A stretch of DNA of 5,484 nucleotides from Evtepia sp. (GTDB lineage Bacteria; Bacillota; Clostridia; Oscillospirales; Oscillospiraceae). Under the pieces are notes generated by a model. The model saw only the letters and a list, made by a program, of their open reading frames with translations. It searched no databases and had not been told where the DNA came from. Location of the stretch: the NCBI GenBank assembly GCA_029256465.1, contig JAQSXW010000066.1, forward strand, positions 1 through 5,484. The letters run 5' to 3'. Both the position numbers and the translations under genes were made by a program. How positions within the stretch are numbered: the first letter of the stretch is position 1; each line of letters opens with the position of its first letter. Of the stretch, positions 4,490-5,484 are shown one piece after another.

Positions 4490-5182
4490 ATGTTTAGAGG
4501 AAAAAAGTATCAGGAAAGTGCAAAGCAGATCAACACCGCATCTCTCTATGATCCTAATGAAGCATTGGATCTTGTGGTAAAAACTGCTCCTGCTAAATTT
4601 GATGAAACTGTCGAACTGCATGTAAAGCTGGGCGTTGACTCCCGTCATGCAGACCAGCAGGTGCGTGGAGCTGTCGTTCTCCCCAACGGCACTGGTAAAG
4701 TTGCTCGTGTTTTAGTATTTGCGAAAGGCGATAAGGCTGATGCAGCCAGAGCAGCCGGTGCAGATTATGTTGGCGAGATGGATATGATTGAAAAAATCCA
4801 AAAGGAAAACTGGTTCGACTTTGATGTTGTCATTGCAACCCCTGACATGATGGGTGTTGTTGGTCGCCTTGGTAAGGTACTGGGTCCTAAGGGTCTGATG
4901 CCCTCCCCCAAGGCAGGAACCGTTTCCCCCGACGTAGCAAAGGCAGTTACTGAAGTAAAGGCTGGTAAGGTTGAGTATCGCTTAGATAAGACCAATATCA
5001 TCCACTGCCCCATTGGCAAGGTTTCCTTCGGTAGCGAAAAGCTGATTGAAAACTTCAATGCTCTTATGGGAGCAATTATTAAGGCCAAGCCCTCTGCTGC
5101 TAAGGGTCAGTATATCAAGAGTTGCGTTGTCGTGTCTACCATGGGGCCTGGCGTCAAGGTAAACAGCGCAAAGATGGTTTAA
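4490..5182 (+). CDS. rplA: 50S ribosomal protein L1
   Basis: The 230-residue product fits the family (about 230). L1 forms the mobile L1 stalk that helps move deacylated tRNA out of the E site. In Escherichia coli it also represses its own rplK-rplA mRNA by binding a mimic of its rRNA site. The signature [17 protein letters not shown] (125-141) lies in domain II. The conserved TMGPGVKV (217-224) near the C-terminus is part of the RNA-binding domain I. The ATG follows AGGAGG (4474-4479) by 10 nt and lies 20 nt after rplK, so the two are co-transcribed. It is the last gene before the separate rplJ promoter. I see no terminator directly after its stop codon, so some read-through into the rplJ leader is possible. 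It is the candidate regulator of the rpmG leader and of the nusG-rplK element. Confidence 0.97.
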   Translation: MFRGKKYQESAKQINTASLYDPNEALDLVVKTAPAKFDETVELHVKLGVDSRHADQQVRGAVVLPNGTGKVARVLVFAKGDKADAARAAGADYVGEMDMIEKIQKENWFDFDVVIATPDMMGVVGRLGKVLGPKGLMPSPKAGTVSPDVAKAVTEVKAGKVEYRLDKTNIIHCPIGKVSFGSEKLIENFNALMGAIIKAKPSAAKGQYIKSCVVVSTMGPGVKVNSAKMV

Positions 5183-5192
5183 TTGATATCTT

Positions 5193-5227
5193 GTTCAGAC
5201 TTTGTCCTTGACATAACTTGTCTGAAC
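5193..5227. promoter_or_regulatory. Inverted repeat straddling the rplJ promoter (possible operator)
   Basis: GTTCAGAC (5193-5200) and GTCTGAAC (5220-5227) are perfect 8-bp complements separated by 19 bp. The right half sits in the -35/-10 spacer and the left half just upstream of the -35. A smaller TGTC/GACA pair (5203-5206, 5210-5213) lies inside. No T-tract follows, so it is not a terminator. It could be a protein-binding dyad; no regulator is known from the sequence. Confidence 0.4.
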
Positions 5228-5236
5228 TGATATAAT
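5208..5236 (+). promoter_or_regulatory. Consensus sigma-A promoter for rplJ
   Basis: TTGACA (5208-5213) and TATAAT (5231-5236) match the consensus at all twelve positions with the ideal 17-bp spacer. Predicted start is near 5243, directly at the L10 leader. This gives rplJ (and presumably rplL beyond the window) expression independent of rpmG-rplA. Confidence 0.88.
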
Positions 5237-5242
5237 ACACAC

Positions 5243-5358
5243 GCGTTCCAAAGACAGCAGGTTGCTTTCGTGTAATTCCTGCCGAGGATGCAGTCTCAAG
5301 AATCCTTCATTCTTAATGATTGCTCATGTCCTCGTATCTTTGATGCGAGGACATTTTT
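5243..5358 (+). ncRNA. L10 ribosomal protein leader (rplJ attenuator RNA)
   Basis: The conserved L10-leader core is present: CCAAAGACAGCAGG (5248-5261), then CCTGCCGAGGATG (5278-5290), with GCAGG/CCTGC forming the helix. In Bacillota this RNA is bound by the L10-L12 complex, which lowers rplJL expression by favouring a downstream terminator. Here CGAGGA (5283-5288) can pair with TCCTCG (5329-5334), the left arm of that terminator, giving the antiterminator. A small AAGAAT/ATTCTT hairpin (5298-5314) lies between. Exact ends are approximate. Confidence 0.88.
5326..5358 (+). terminator. Attenuator terminator of the L10 leader
   Basis: ATGTCCTCGTATC (5326-5338) pairs over its full length with GATGCGAGGACAT (5342-5354), one T-G pair, with a TTT loop. 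TTTTCTTT follows. It stands 35 nt upstream of the rplJ start and must be avoided for rplJ transcription. Confidence 0.9.
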
Positions 5359-5393
5359 CTTTGGTTCACTTTATTTCAGGAGGTGAATTCCAA

Positions 5394-5484
5394 ATGCCAA
5401 ATGCAAAAGTTCTGGAATCCAAGCAGGCCATCGTTTCCGAATTGACCGAGAAGTTACAGAAGGCCGCTAGCGGTGTGTTGGTTG
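5394..5484 (+). CDS. rplJ: 50S ribosomal protein L10, N-terminal part (cut by right window edge)
   Basis: Thirty codons are present before the window ends, beginning MPNAKVLESKQAIVSELTEK. This matches the N-terminus of L10, whose first domain binds the 23S GTPase-associated region and whose C-terminal helix, outside the window, carries the L7/L12 dimers. The ATG follows a strong AGGAGGTG ribosome binding site (5378-5385) by 8 nt. The preceding L10 leader and the position after rplA confirm the identity. Expression should be controlled by the leader attenuator through the L10-L12 complex, known for Bacillus subtilis rplJL. Confidence 0.95.
   Translation, partial: MPNAKVLESKQAIVSELTEKLQKAASGVLV

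Noticed and set aside
1..5484. CRISPR array, insertion sequence, prophage or defence genes
   Set aside because: No regularly spaced repeats, transposase-like frames, terminal repeats or phage-like proteins were seen. The window is ordinary core chromosome apart from its RNA regulation.

Overview
The window looks like chromosomal DNA from a low-to-moderate-GC Gram-positive anaerobe of the class Clostridia, possibly in the Oscillospiraceae/Ruminococcaceae range. The reasons are strong AAGGAGG-type ribosome binding sites, sigma-A type promoters, a Firmicute-style L10 leader attenuator ahead of rplJ, a zinc-type L33, and a uridine phosphorylase of the type found in clostridia. The genus assignment is inference only.

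Layout. Positions 1-337 (minus) hold the 5' part of an unrecognised protein gene cut by the window edge. A strong hairpin terminator at 399-447 separates it from a uridine phosphorylase gene (469-1248, minus). Divergent from that, with its own promoter at 1329-1357, is a gene for an exported or membrane-anchored protein of unknown function (1408-2127, plus). It converges on ruvX/yqgF (2141-2560, minus), leaving only 13 bases between the stop codons.

The right half is the classic transcription/translation cluster rpmG - secE - nusG - rplK - rplA - rplJ (2934 to the right edge, plus strand). rpmG to rplA are closely spaced and probably form one operon. It is driven from the ruvX-rpmG intergenic region, where at least one good promoter precedes a leader of about 250 nt. 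rplJ has its own consensus promoter (5208-5236) and a recognisable L10 leader with an attenuator (5326-5358).

The most interesting part is the untranslated leader of rpmG. It ends in a strong intrinsic terminator (2836-2891) about 40 nt before rpmG. An upstream small hairpin (2759-2784) has the GA/GA internal-loop layout of known ribosomal protein L1 target sites. Its loop and 3' half (2770-2782) can alternatively pair with the terminator's left arm (2841-2853; 11 of 13 positions). This suggests a protein-controlled transcription attenuator for the whole rpmG-secE-nusG-rplK-rplA operon, with L1, encoded by the last gene, as the candidate repressor. A second element resembling the 23S rRNA L1 site lies between nusG and rplK (3968-4020). 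With the L10 leader, the cluster would carry at least two, perhaps three, autogenous RNA control points. Only the L10 element is established knowledge; the others are read from the sequence and inferred.
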